Below, piece after piece: positions 56,835 to 64,000 of a stretch of DNA of 64,000 bases (the stretch's first letter is position 1; each line of letters starts with the position of its first letter). The DNA lies in assembly GCA_024685975.1 (NCBI GenBank), contig JAIBDZ010000009.1, positions 1-64,000 of the forward strand. Reading direction: 5' to 3'. The notes below the pieces were generated by a model. That model was given only the letters and a program-made list of their open reading frames with translations, had not been told where the DNA came from and searched no databases. This DNA is from Piscirickettsiaceae bacterium (lineage in GTDB: Bacteria > Pseudomonadota > Gammaproteobacteria > Nitrosococcales > Methylophagaceae). The translations under genes and the position numbers were made by a program.

Positions 56835-57299
56835 CTAGCTACCTCCCAGAAAATCTTGTTGGCGCCAAGCTTCGTAGCTAATAATGGCAACAGAGTTGGA
56901 TAAATTTAAACTACGATTCCCTGCATGCATCGGGATACGAATGCGATGATTAGATTCGAACTGTGCGAGCACATCATCAGGTAACCCAGCAGTTTCAGAA
57001 CCAAATAATAAGACGTCATCGGCTTGGTATGAGACCTGATGATAAGGTTGTGAGCCTTTTGTCGTGCAAGCAAATATTCGATGATGGCCCATTTCTTTTA
57101 AGAAGTGGTCGTAATTCACATACCGACTGACATGGGCTAAGTCATGATAATCTAAGCCTGCTCGTCGTAATTGTTTTTCTTCAAGACTAAACCCTAACGG
57201 TTCAATCAAATGTAAATGGCAACCATTATTGGCAGACAAGCGAATAATATTGCCAGTATTAGGGGCGATGCGAGGCTCATGTAGCGCGATATGAAACAT
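56835..57299 (-). CDS. trmL: tRNA (cytidine(34)-2'-O)-methyltransferase TrmL
   Basis: The 154-residue SPOUT methyltransferase acts on the wobble base of tRNA-Leu. Motifs: [17 protein letters not shown] (motif 1), FGSETAGLP (motif 2) and [12 protein letters not shown] (motif 3, knot). The ATG at 57299 gives the normal N-terminus FHIALHEP; a TTG four codons upstream is possible. Confidence 0.94.
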   Translation of the reverse strand: MFHIALHEPRIAPNTGNIIRLSANNGCHLHLIEPLGFSLEEKQLRRAGLDYHDLAHVSRYVNYDHFLKEMGHHRIFACTTKGSQPYHQVSYQADDVLLFGSETAGLPDDVLAQFESNHRIRIPMHAGNRSLNLSNSVAIISYEAWRQQDFLGGS

Positions 57300-57360
57300 A
57301 AAGAAAGACAACCATTAAAACAACTAGCAAGAGAGTAGAGCAACAGCGCGACTTTATCAA

Positions 57361-58209
57361 CTAAGCAAACTGCCCTGAGCGATAGTCAGTAAATGCTTGT
57401 TCGATCTCTTCTCGTGTGGTCATTACAAAAGGACCGCCTTTGATAATAGGTTCATTAAGCGGCTGGGCTGATACTAATAAAAACTCACTATCACTATTAG
57501 CCTTGATGGTGACATTGTCTCCATAAGACAAAACACCAAGCTGTTTTGTCATTAAAGTATGGCGTGAATCACCGATAAGCATTTCGCCTTGGATTTGATA
57601 GATAAAGGCATGATGCTGCTCAGGAAGGTGTTGTTGGAAACTATGGCCTTTATCGAGATGAATATGAAGATAATAAGGTTGATGATAAGGCGTAGTGACG
57701 AGCCCCGTTGTACCAGTATCACTGATACCCGCAATGACTTTCATTGTGATGCCTGCTTGTTGCTCAGAAGGAATAAGCTTGCGGCTAAATTCTTGATATT
57801 GCGGAGGGATCATTTTGTCTTGTGCAGGTAAATTGATCCACAACTGGAAACCGGCTAATAACCCAGCTTCTTGTTCAGGCATCTCGGAGTGAATAATCCC
57901 TTTTCCGGCGGTCATCCATTGAAGATCGCCTTGCTGGATAATGCCGGCGTGACCTGTACTATCTTCATGGCGTAATTTTCCTGCATGCATATAGGTGACC
58001 GTCTCGAAACCGCGGTGTGGATGGGGCGGAAAGCCTGCGATGTAATCTTGGGGTTTATCTGAACCAAACACATCAAATAATAAAAAAGGGTCGAGCACAT
58101 TCAAGTCGGCATTACCAATATAACGCGATAATTGAACGCCAGCGCCATCATAAACTTGCGTGCCAGTGACAACTTGCCGTAATTGTCGAGTATGAGATAA
58201 AGAAGACAT
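57361..58209 (-). CDS. Pirin-family bicupin
   Basis: The 282-residue two-cupin protein has the pirin metal site HPHRGFETVTY, a downstream His (HSEMPE) and Glu. Bacterial pirins can show quercetin dioxygenase activity or bind partner enzymes. It is the last gene of an operon with an azoreductase and a DoxX protein, three bases after the azoreductase stop. Confidence 0.9.
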   Translation of the reverse strand: MSSLSHTRQLRQVVTGTQVYDGAGVQLSRYIGNADLNVLDPFLLFDVFGSDKPQDYIAGFPPHPHRGFETVTYMHAGKLRHEDSTGHAGIIQQGDLQWMTAGKGIIHSEMPEQEAGLLAGFQLWINLPAQDKMIPPQYQEFSRKLIPSEQQAGITMKVIAGISDTGTTGLVTTPYHQPYYLHIHLDKGHSFQQHLPEQHHAFIYQIQGEMLIGDSRHTLMTKQLGVLSYGDNVTIKANSDSEFLLVSAQPLNEPIIKGGPFVMTTREEIEQAFTDYRSGQFA

Positions 58210-58211
58210 GG

Positions 58212-58775
58212 TTAGCTCGTCGCAGCAATGCGTGATAAAGCCGCAGCTTCATCATTAGCATCAATTAAAGTAATGTCATCGATACCAATAAACTGTAACG
58301 CTTGCCTTAAATAAGGCGAAGCAAAATCAGACGGATCGCCTAAAGTCACGCCACCCGACGCCATCACAAGGTAAGCACGTTTATTTTCTAATAAACCAAC
58401 GGGGCCTGAAGACGTATATCGAAATGTGATTTTGGCGCGAGCAATTTGATCAATCCAGGCTTTTAACGATGCTGGAATGCCAAAGTTATAAATCGGCGAT
58501 GCAATCACAATATGATCGGCTTGTTTGAGTTCGCCAATTAAGTGATCCGATAAAGTGAGCACCTGTTGTTGTTCTGTCGTACGTTGATCGGCATCAGTAA
58601 AATTAGCGGTTACCCATTGTTCATTAATAAATGGCATGCCAGCAGCTAAGTCTCGTTCGATGACGGAGGCATTATTATCAGCCGATAATTGTTCTACTAA
58701 GCGGTTTGCCACAGCGCGCGTAACGGATTGTTCATAACGTGCGCTAGAGTTAACGGATAAGATTGATGAACTCAT
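58212..58775 (-). CDS. azoR: FMN-dependent NADH-azoreductase
   Basis: The 187-residue flavodoxin-like quinone reductase has SVNSSARYEQS (FMN phosphate site), SPIYNFGIPASLKAWID and VMASGGV. It reduces quinones and azo compounds with NADH by two electrons. ATG 58775 is the second of two adjacent ATGs; it is preferred because AGGAG is six bases upstream. It lies 13 bases after the DoxX gene. Confidence 0.92.
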   Translation of the reverse strand: MSSSILSVNSSARYEQSVTRAVANRLVEQLSADNNASVIERDLAAGMPFINEQWVTANFTDADQRTTEQQQVLTLSDHLIGELKQADHIVIASPIYNFGIPASLKAWIDQIARAKITFRYTSSGPVGLLENKRAYLVMASGGVTLGDPSDFASPYLRQALQFIGIDDITLIDANDEAAALSRIAATS

Positions 58776-58788
58776 CATAGTCTCCTGA

Positions 58789-59181
58789 TTATTTTTTATT
58801 GAATACAGTGTCGAGGGAATAAGTACTGGGGCCATTCGCTACCAGCAGTAAGAGACCGCCAGTAATGGCTATATTTTTCATAAATAAAATGGATTGCATT
58901 TGGTCTGCAAAATTGGCGTGAAAGCATAAAGCACTTAATACCGTAAACCCTGCTAATAGCACAGCAACAAGACGTGTTTTATAGCCAACGATAAGAGCTA
59001 TGGCCCCAGCTATTTCGAGCAGAATAACCAAAGGTAAAAATAGACTGGTCACGCCCATGGCATCCATATACGCGGCGGTTGGGGCATAAGCAGAACCTAA
59101 TTTACCTAAGCCTGCAAACAAAAAGAGCAGGCTTAATAAAATACGACCAGTTAATGATGAAAGCGCTTGGTTATTTTGCAT
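58789..59181 (-). CDS. DoxX-family membrane protein
   Basis: The 130-residue protein has four hydrophobic segments and the DoxX start GRILLSLLFLFAGLGKL. DoxX-type proteins accompany redox-stress systems. ATG 59181 is preferred over ATG 59229, which has no ribosome site. It leads the doxX-azoR-pirin operon, divergent from a LysR regulator. Confidence 0.88.
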   Translation of the reverse strand: MQNNQALSSLTGRILLSLLFLFAGLGKLGSAYAPTAAYMDAMGVTSLFLPLVILLEIAGAIALIVGYKTRLVAVLLAGFTVLSALCFHANFADQMQSILFMKNIAITGGLLLLVANGPSTYSLDTVFNKK

Positions 59182-59284
59182 CGTGAGAACCTGAATAAAA
59201 AAAGGATGGAGAAAGTTTACCGTTTCCATTTTTTTAAAAAACAGGGTATAAATAAAAACATTGTTTCCAAAATGAGAACATTAA

Positions 59285-60166
59285 ATGGATCAGCTAGAGC
59301 AAATGGTGAATTTCGTTCGCATTGTTGAAGCCGGCAGCATTACTCGTGCAGCGGAGCAACTTGATACGGTGAAATCCGCAGTGAGTAAGAAACTGAGGGA
59401 TTTGGAAAAACGGCTTGGCGTGACATTAATTATCCGAACAACAAGGGCACATACCTTAACGGAATCAGGGCAAAGTTTTTATCAACATTGTGTGCGAATA
59501 TTAGATGACATTAATGAGGTTGAAACTCAAATAGGCCAACAACAAAATGCCTTGTCAGGCCGAATCAGAGTAACCTTACCGACGACATATGGTTTATTGA
59601 AGATCACGCCACTAATACAGCGCTTTCAACAGTTGCATCCTGAGATTATTTTCGACATAGATTTTAATGATAGCCAACAAGATCTTGTTGCGGAAGGCTT
59701 CGACTTAGCGATACGCATTTCAAACCTAAAAAGCTCAAGCCTTATTGCTAGAAAAATTGCTATGACACGACTATTAATTTGTGGCAGCGCAACCTATTTT
59801 TCACTTAATGGCTACCCTGATAAACCGGAAGATCTGCTAAATGGGCATAGTCGCCTAAGCTATAGTAATGCTAATCATACTTGGTCATTTTTAGACCAGC
59901 ATGACAAACCTTTATCAATCAATTTACCCAGCGTGATGTCTGCGAATAATGGTCAGTTTTTATTGCATATGGCGATAGAAGGTAAAGGCTTAGTTTGTAT
60001 GCCGGATTTTATTTGCGAACAAGCAGTTCAAGATGGCAAATTGATTAGAGTGCTAGATGAACAATTACAACAAAGTGAGCTAGGTGTTTACGCAGTCTAC
60101 CCACCGACACGGCACTTATCGAGCAGAATCAGTGCATTCGTCGATTATTTAAAAGACCATTTATAA
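59285..60166 (+). CDS. LysR-family regulator of the DoxX-azoreductase-pirin operon
   Basis: The 293-residue regulator has the N-terminal winged helix MVNFVRIVEAGSITRAAEQLD and a CrgA/DsdC-group effector domain. It is divergent from doxX with about 100 bases between starts, so it is the probable local regulator. By analogy with similar divergons it may sense quinones or electrophiles. No conserved redox Cys pair is evident. Confidence 0.88.
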   Translation: MDQLEQMVNFVRIVEAGSITRAAEQLDTVKSAVSKKLRDLEKRLGVTLIIRTTRAHTLTESGQSFYQHCVRILDDINEVETQIGQQQNALSGRIRVTLPTTYGLLKITPLIQRFQQLHPEIIFDIDFNDSQQDLVAEGFDLAIRISNLKSSSLIARKIAMTRLLICGSATYFSLNGYPDKPEDLLNGHSRLSYSNANHTWSFLDQHDKPLSINLPSVMSANNGQFLLHMAIEGKGLVCMPDFICEQAVQDGKLIRVLDEQLQQSELGVYAVYPPTRHLSSRISAFVDYLKDHL

Positions 60167-60224
60167 TATAAATGGTCCGATTAGTACTCGTATTAAATCA
60201 GCTTATTATTCAGAGTAGAAATCA

Positions 60225-60455
60225 TTGGTTCATCCTAAATATACCCATTACCTCTTTGCTTTTTTGATGGCATTATTTATGTCATGCATTATGTCATTGG
60301 TCATTAGCTTATTTAATGTTGGTTTTGTCGATGACATCATCACCATTTGGCTCAAAGCATGGGCTTTTGCCTTTGTTGTCGCTTTCCCCATCGTGCTAAT
60401 AGTTTCTCCAGTTGTGAGAAAACTGGTCACTATTTTAGTGAGAGAAATGGAGTAG
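60225..60455 (+). CDS. DUF2798 small membrane protein
   Basis: The 76-residue protein has two long hydrophobic helices (about 8-30 and 42-68), characteristic of DUF2798 proteins. The function is unknown. The start is a TTG or a nearby ATG; an SD sequence is weak. It stands downstream of the LysR gene on the same strand. Confidence 0.75.
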   Translation: MVHPKYTHYLFAFLMALFMSCIMSLVISLFNVGFVDDIITIWLKAWAFAFVVAFPIVLIVSPVVRKLVTILVREME

Positions 60456-60498
60456 GAGGATTGGTGATTGAACGTCAAAAGTGTAAAAATAAAGCTGA

Positions 60499-60550
60499 CC
60501 AACCCTCGTGAATGCCTTCAACAACTGAGTTGAGAGTTCAAGAGGGTTGG
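60499..60550 (-). terminator. Long stem-loop between convergent small genes
   Basis: The outer 9-bp arms CCAACCCTC / GAGGGTTGG enclose an inner hairpin CAACT-G-AGTTG. On the minus strand the stem is followed after a few bases by TTTATTTTT, so it may terminate the 98-residue gene; termination in the plus direction looks weak. Confidence 0.5.
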
Positions 60551-60562
60551 CAACAAGTAAAT

Positions 60563-60859
60563 TTATTCTGGATCTGTTATTTTCGCTTCGTCGACAGTGA
60601 TACATTCAAATGCCGTTTTATCATTATCAATATTATTGAGCTCGATAACGCCATGATCATAAATGCCATATTGTGCGGATTCGAAACTCCATCTTAATGG
60701 CGAAATGGTGTGCCACGTTAAATTATTTTTTAAACAAAAATTATCGATAAAAGCATTCGCGTGTTCTTCTAATGCTTGTTCTGATTGAGAATAAAACCCC
60801 GTATTTAATGCTTCGGCATGTAAGTTGATTTGAATTTTAGAAATACTATCTAACAACAT
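60563..60859 (-). CDS. Hypothetical 98-residue soluble protein
   Basis: An acidic protein with no signal or membrane segment. AAGGAG at good spacing before ATG 60859 supports it as a real gene. The sequence has two Cys and several Trp/Tyr residues and resembles no family I recognise. It lies alone, convergent with the DUF2798 gene. Confidence 0.65.
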   Translation of the reverse strand: MLLDSISKIQINLHAEALNTGFYSQSEQALEEHANAFIDNFCLKNNLTWHTISPLRWSFESAQYGIYDHGVIELNNIDNDKTAFECITVDEAKITDPE

Positions 60860-61110
60860 AATTATGGCTCCTTAAATTCCGAATAAAAAGGACTGCAAAG
60901 ACAGTGCTTATTAGCGAGTCGATGGTATTGTTGCAATCACGGGTTTAAGTATAGATAGCTCAATGGCGTTTAAATGTCAGCCAAATCATAATTTCTTGTA
61001 GTCCTTGTCTTGCAAGAGACGGTGACGGTTGTTTTGTAGTGTTACCACCAAAGTTACCATCACATGATTAGATGTATATCGATATATGAAGAGAAAGCAG
61101 ATGGGATAGA
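60860..61110. other. Intergenic gap, no gene seen
   Basis: About 250 AT-rich bases lie between the hypothetical gene and the tRNA-Met terminator. It should hold the promoter of the minus-strand hypothetical gene; no convincing ORF, repeat or structured RNA was seen. Confidence 0.4.
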
Positions 61111-61139
61111 AACAAGAAACCCCGCATGAAGCGGGGCTT
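61111..61139 (-). terminator. Terminator of tRNA-Met
   Basis: On the minus strand, CCCCGC-TTCAT-GCGGGG is followed by TTTCTTGTTT. The hairpin lies 33 bases downstream of the tRNA gene. Confidence 0.75.
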
Positions 61140-61171
61140 GTGGTCTTTCTATAAAGCGTTGAATATTCGCA

Positions 61172-61248
61172 TGGTGGCTATGGGTGGATTCGAACCACCG
61201 ACCCCATCATTATGAGTGATGTGCTCTAACCAGCTGAGCTACATAGCC
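61172..61248 (-). tRNA. tRNA-Met (elongator, anticodon CAT)
   Basis: The 77-base cloverleaf includes an encoded CCA. The gene reads GGCTATGTAGCTCAGCTGG at its 5' end, and the loop CTCATAA carries anticodon CAT. The body matches Escherichia elongator methionine tRNA rather than initiator tRNA (the acceptor starts with a paired G, unlike initiators) or tRNA-Ile2. Confidence 0.93.
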
Positions 61249-61322
61249 AATGCGAAGCAGGGCATTGTACGATGGTGCAGGGTAAATATCAAGCACTTTA
61301 CCGATTATCGTCAATGCTTGGG

Positions 61323-62414
61323 TTAAACATTAAACCTGAAGTGCATGACATCACCATCTTTGATGATGTATTCTTTGCCTTCTAATCGCCATTTTCCGGC
61401 ATCTTTTGCGCCAGATTCGCCATTATGTTCGATAAAATCGTTATAAGCGATAACTTCTGCGCGGATAAAGCCTTTTTCAAAATCGGTATGAATGACACCG
61501 GCACCTTGTGGTGCGGTCGCGCCAATAGCAACTGTCCAAGCGCGGACTTCTTTCACACCGGCAGTAAAATAAGTTTGTAGTCCTAATAAGGCATAACCAT
61601 GACGAATCACTCTGTTTAGGCCCGGTTCTTCCAAACCTAAGTCTTCTAGAAAAGCGACTTTTTCGTCATCGTCTAATTCGGCAATTTCCGATTCAATCGC
61701 AGCGCAAATCACAACAACCATTGCATCTTCTTGTTCTGCATGACTTTGTAAGGCATCAAGGGCGGGGTTATTCTCAAAGCCATCTTCTGCGACATTGGCA
61801 ATATACATCGTCGGTTTGATGGTTAAAAATTGATAGCTTTTGATCAAAGCTAATTGATCGTCATCTAAACCCATCGCGCGGATAGATAAGCCCTGATCGA
61901 GCTGGTCTCGCATTTGAGTTAATAGGTCGAGGCGGGCTTTGGCTGTTTTATCACCGCCTTTGGCATCACGGGTATTTTTAGTGATAGCCTTTTCTACGCC
62001 ATCTAAGTCAGCTAGTGCTAACTCAGTATTAATGACTTCGATATCGTCCAAGGGAGAGACTTTGCCTGCCACATGGACAACGTTTTCATCTTCGAAACAA
62101 CGCACGACGTGGGCAATGGCATCGGTTTCTCGGATATTGGCTAAAAATTGGTTACCTAAGCCTTCCCCTTTTGATGCGCCAGCGACTAAACCTGCAATAT
62201 CAACAAATTCCATTGTTGTGGGCAGTACGCGTTCGGGTTGAACTATTTCTGCTAGAGCATCGATACGAGGATCGGGAACAGGTACGACTCCAACATTCGG
62301 TTCGATGGTACAAAAAGGATAATTTTGGGCTTCAATTCCCGCCTGTGTGAGCGCATTAAAGAGTGTCGATTTACCGACATTAGGTAATCCGACGATTCCA
62401 CATTTAAATCCCAT
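61323..62414 (-). CDS. ychF: Redox-regulated ATPase YchF (OLA1 family)
   Basis: The 363-residue Obg-family P-loop ATPase has [14 protein letters not shown] (P-loop), DIAGLV, and the YchF-specific NVAED instead of the usual NKxD, which gives ATP preference. A TGS domain follows near the C-terminus. It binds the ribosome and affects stress responses. It is downstream of pth in the conserved prs-rplY-pth-ychF order. Confidence 0.97.
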   Translation of the reverse strand: MGFKCGIVGLPNVGKSTLFNALTQAGIEAQNYPFCTIEPNVGVVPVPDPRIDALAEIVQPERVLPTTMEFVDIAGLVAGASKGEGLGNQFLANIRETDAIAHVVRCFEDENVVHVAGKVSPLDDIEVINTELALADLDGVEKAITKNTRDAKGGDKTAKARLDLLTQMRDQLDQGLSIRAMGLDDDQLALIKSYQFLTIKPTMYIANVAEDGFENNPALDALQSHAEQEDAMVVVICAAIESEIAELDDDEKVAFLEDLGLEEPGLNRVIRHGYALLGLQTYFTAGVKEVRAWTVAIGATAPQGAGVIHTDFEKGFIRAEVIAYNDFIEHNGESGAKDAGKWRLEGKEYIIKDGDVMHFRFNV

Positions 62415-62446
62415 AATTTATCCTCAAACTTCGATAGAAGGTAATA

Positions 62447-63022
62447 CTATTGTGAGTGCAGCCATTGCATCGCCTTGTCTAAATCACCCGCAATAATATC
62501 GGGCAAGACTCGCAGCGAATTATCAATCGCTAATTCAATATTCTTTTTGTCGGCGCCGGAGGGTTTGCTCAACACATAGTTGGACACCATGCTGCTATGA
62601 CCTGGGTGGTCAATTCCTAAACGACAACGTAAAAATGATTTATCACCACCGCCACAAGCAATGATGTCTCTTAAACCATTATGTCCGCCATGGCCGCCAC
62701 CGCGTTTTAATTTTGCTGTGCCAACAGGTAAATCCAGCTCGTCGTGAATGACAAGAATGCGTTCGCTTGGGATTTTATAAAAGTTGGCAAGAGCAGAGAC
62801 AGATTGGCCGCTGCGGTTCATAAACGTTAAGGGTTTTAACAAATGTAAGGTCTCTTGACCTAAAGTGCACTGGGCCAATTGGCCATGATATTTTTTGTCG
62901 ACTCGAAACGACGTCGACATATCACGGGCCAATTGATCCAGCCACCAAAACCCGACATTGTGTCGGGTTTGTTCATACTGAGGACCTGGGTTGCCCAAGC
63001 CGGCGATTAACCAGTTAGCCAT
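62447..63022 (-). CDS. pth: Peptidyl-tRNA hydrolase
   Basis: The 191-residue enzyme frees tRNA from stalled peptidyl-tRNA. The catalytic His is in YEQTRHNVGFWWLD; FMNRSG, DELDLPVGTAKLKRGGGHGGHNGLRD and the Asp of HDELD are also visible. It lies 23 bases after rplY and 32 before ychF. Confidence 0.97.
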   Translation of the reverse strand: MANWLIAGLGNPGPQYEQTRHNVGFWWLDQLARDMSTSFRVDKKYHGQLAQCTLGQETLHLLKPLTFMNRSGQSVSALANFYKIPSERILVIHDELDLPVGTAKLKRGGGHGGHNGLRDIIACGGGDKSFLRCRLGIDHPGHSSMVSNYVLSKPSGADKKNIELAIDNSLRVLPDIIAGDLDKAMQWLHSQ

Positions 63023-63045
63023 ATTTAATGGTCCTCAAAAACGAC

Positions 63046-63723
63046 TTATTCTTCAGTCGCTTCTTCGCCTTCTGCAGGAGCTGCTTCTTCTTCGTCATCA
63101 TCAGCAACAACGGCACGAGGCGCGTGAATGTTGACAATAGCTTGGTCATAAGCAGAATGCTCACCTTCTTCTAACTGCTCATCAGGAGCGTGAGAAAGTG
63201 CTGTTAAAGTGACGCCTTCAGGCAAAGTGATTTCAGATAAATGAAGACTTGCGTCCATTTCTAAAGCTGAAATGTTCACTTCGATGTATTCAGGTAAATC
63301 TTGAGGTAAACAAGAAACTTCAACATCCGTCATCAAGTGAGATACGACACCACCAGCTTTGACACCAGGAGCTTCTTCTTCACCTAAGAAGTGTAACTGA
63401 ACAGACATGGTAACGGCATGTTTTGCGTCAACACGTAGGAAATCAGCATGCATAATTTTATTTGAATTAGCAGGGTGACGTTGTAAATCTTTTAAAACGA
63501 CTTGTTGTTTTTTGCCGTCAATATCTAATGTCAGAATATGCGCATAAAAGGCTTCTTCTTCTAGGTGGCGTAAAAAACGGTTATGGTCAATAGCGACAGA
63601 TACAGGCGCATCTTCACCACCATAAATAATAGCTGGTACATTACCGGCATGACGTAGGCGGCGGCTCGCACCTTTCCCCTCGTCAGTCCGTAGTTCAGCT
63701 TGAACTTCGAATAGGTTTTCCAT
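63046..63723 (-). CDS. rplY: 50S ribosomal protein L25 / general stress protein Ctc
   Basis: The 225-residue protein has the L25 domain (GKGASRRLRHAGNVPAIIYG) and the longer C-terminal TL5/Ctc domain, ending in an acidic tail. It binds 5S rRNA. ATG 63723 has GGAG seven bases upstream; a TTG at 63735 is in frame but unlikely. It follows prs. Confidence 0.96.
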   Translation of the reverse strand: MENLFEVQAELRTDEGKGASRRLRHAGNVPAIIYGGEDAPVSVAIDHNRFLRHLEEEAFYAHILTLDIDGKKQQVVLKDLQRHPANSNKIMHADFLRVDAKHAVTMSVQLHFLGEEEAPGVKAGGVVSHLMTDVEVSCLPQDLPEYIEVNISALEMDASLHLSEITLPEGVTLTALSHAPDEQLEEGEHSAYDQAIVNIHAPRAVVADDDEEEAAPAEGEEATEE

Positions 63724-63765
63724 GGTTTTCTCCAAGTAGAGGTATGATTATTTTTGTCATACCCA

Positions 63766-63818
63766 TTAAAAATGCCGCCTTACGGCGGCGTGCTGTTTTC
63801 TCCGCGACCAGAGAAAAC
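63766..63818 (-). terminator. Tandem hairpins between prs and rplY
   Basis: On the minus strand, GTTTTCTC / GAGAAAAC (63795-63818) is followed by GCCGCC-GTAA-GGCGGC (63774-63789) and ATTTTTA. The second hairpin can terminate prs transcription, at least partly, before rplY. Confidence 0.7.
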
Positions 63819-63846
63819 AAGTAAACAATGCAAGGTTAACGCATTG

Positions 63847-64000
63847 CTAATCCATATACAGAGAGCTAACAGATTCCTCAGTATTGATCCGGTACATGGC
63901 TTCACCAAGCATTTCAACAATGCTAAGCGGCCGAATTTTATCACATTTTTCTGCATCTGGGCGCAATGGGATCGTATTTGTGACAACTAATTCATCTAAA
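63847..64000 (-). CDS. prs: Ribose-phosphate pyrophosphokinase, 3' part
   Basis: The last 50 codons of prs run into the end of the window. The translation LDELVVTNTIPL, IRPLSIVEMLGEAMYRI and a stop match the C-terminus of PRPP synthetase, which makes phosphoribosyl pyrophosphate. Its position before rplY, pth and ychF is conserved. Confidence 0.93.
   Translation of the reverse strand, partial: LDELVVTNTIPLRPDAEKCDKIRPLSIVEMLGEAMYRINTEESVSSLYMD

Overview
The window is a 64 kb stretch of a moderately AT-rich gammaproteobacterial chromosome. Much of the housekeeping gene order matches Escherichia-type gammaproteobacteria: envC-gpmI / yibN-like-grxC-secB-gpsA, plsY/tsaD/rpsU/dnaG/rpoD/tRNA-Ile(CAT), and prs-rplY-pth-ychF. 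Four consecutive genes at 17956-21194 belong to families tied to tetrahydromethanopterin (H4MPT) cofactor synthesis: a flavoprotein, a DUF6513 dihydropteroate-synthase-like protein, a DUF447 protein and an MfnB-like synthase. In gammaproteobacteria these indicate a methylotroph. With the GC level and gene order, a Methylophaga-like organism is the best guess; this is inference, because no rRNA is present. No insertion sequence, phage, CRISPR array or rRNA operon was seen.

Layout. 12-8199: an AlkB-like membrane di-iron hydroxylase gene diverges from a NorD/NorQ-type (vWA plus AAA+) pair, followed on the opposite strand by an operon of an acyl-CoA-dehydrogenase-like flavoprotein, a FixL-like sensor kinase and a FixJ-like regulator. 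8562-17820: a degenerate metallo-beta-lactamase-fold protein, murJ, a SCO1-like protein, an OxyR-type regulator, recF-gyrB (without dnaA-dnaN) and a type II NADH dehydrogenase. 17956-21796: the H4MPT block and a LysE-type exporter. 22175-27271: a second AlkB-like hydroxylase, a small membrane protein, two tandem copies of a pair of GST-fold proteins, and a small HTH-like protein. 27359-43361: core genes on both strands, ending in rpoD and tRNA-Ile. 43379-45431: a divergent LysR/oxidoreductase pair. 45714-49926: a three-gene operon (haem-oxygenase-like di-iron oxidase, methyltransferase, adenylation-ACP-alpha/beta-hydrolase protein) that looks like a minimal natural-product pathway, followed by an acetolactate-synthase-like/aldehyde-dehydrogenase pair. 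53356-55207: lexA-umuC with a conspicuous inverted repeat. 55254-60859: a lytic transglycosylase, trmL, a pirin/azoreductase/DoxX operon with its divergent LysR regulator, and small orphans. 61172-64000: tRNA-Met and ychF-pth-rplY-prs.

The best candidates for undescribed biology are (i) the two AlkB-like hydroxylases, one with its own small membrane protein and duplicated GST-like pairs, the other beside a NorQD-type AAA+/vWA pair that could be its maturation factor; (ii) the di-iron oxidase / methyltransferase / A-ACP-hydrolase operon; and (iii) a lexA-umuC unit whose likely operator does not look like the Escherichia SOS box. An 8-bp TACGTATA element occurs upstream of several of these units in the same orientation and may link some of them.
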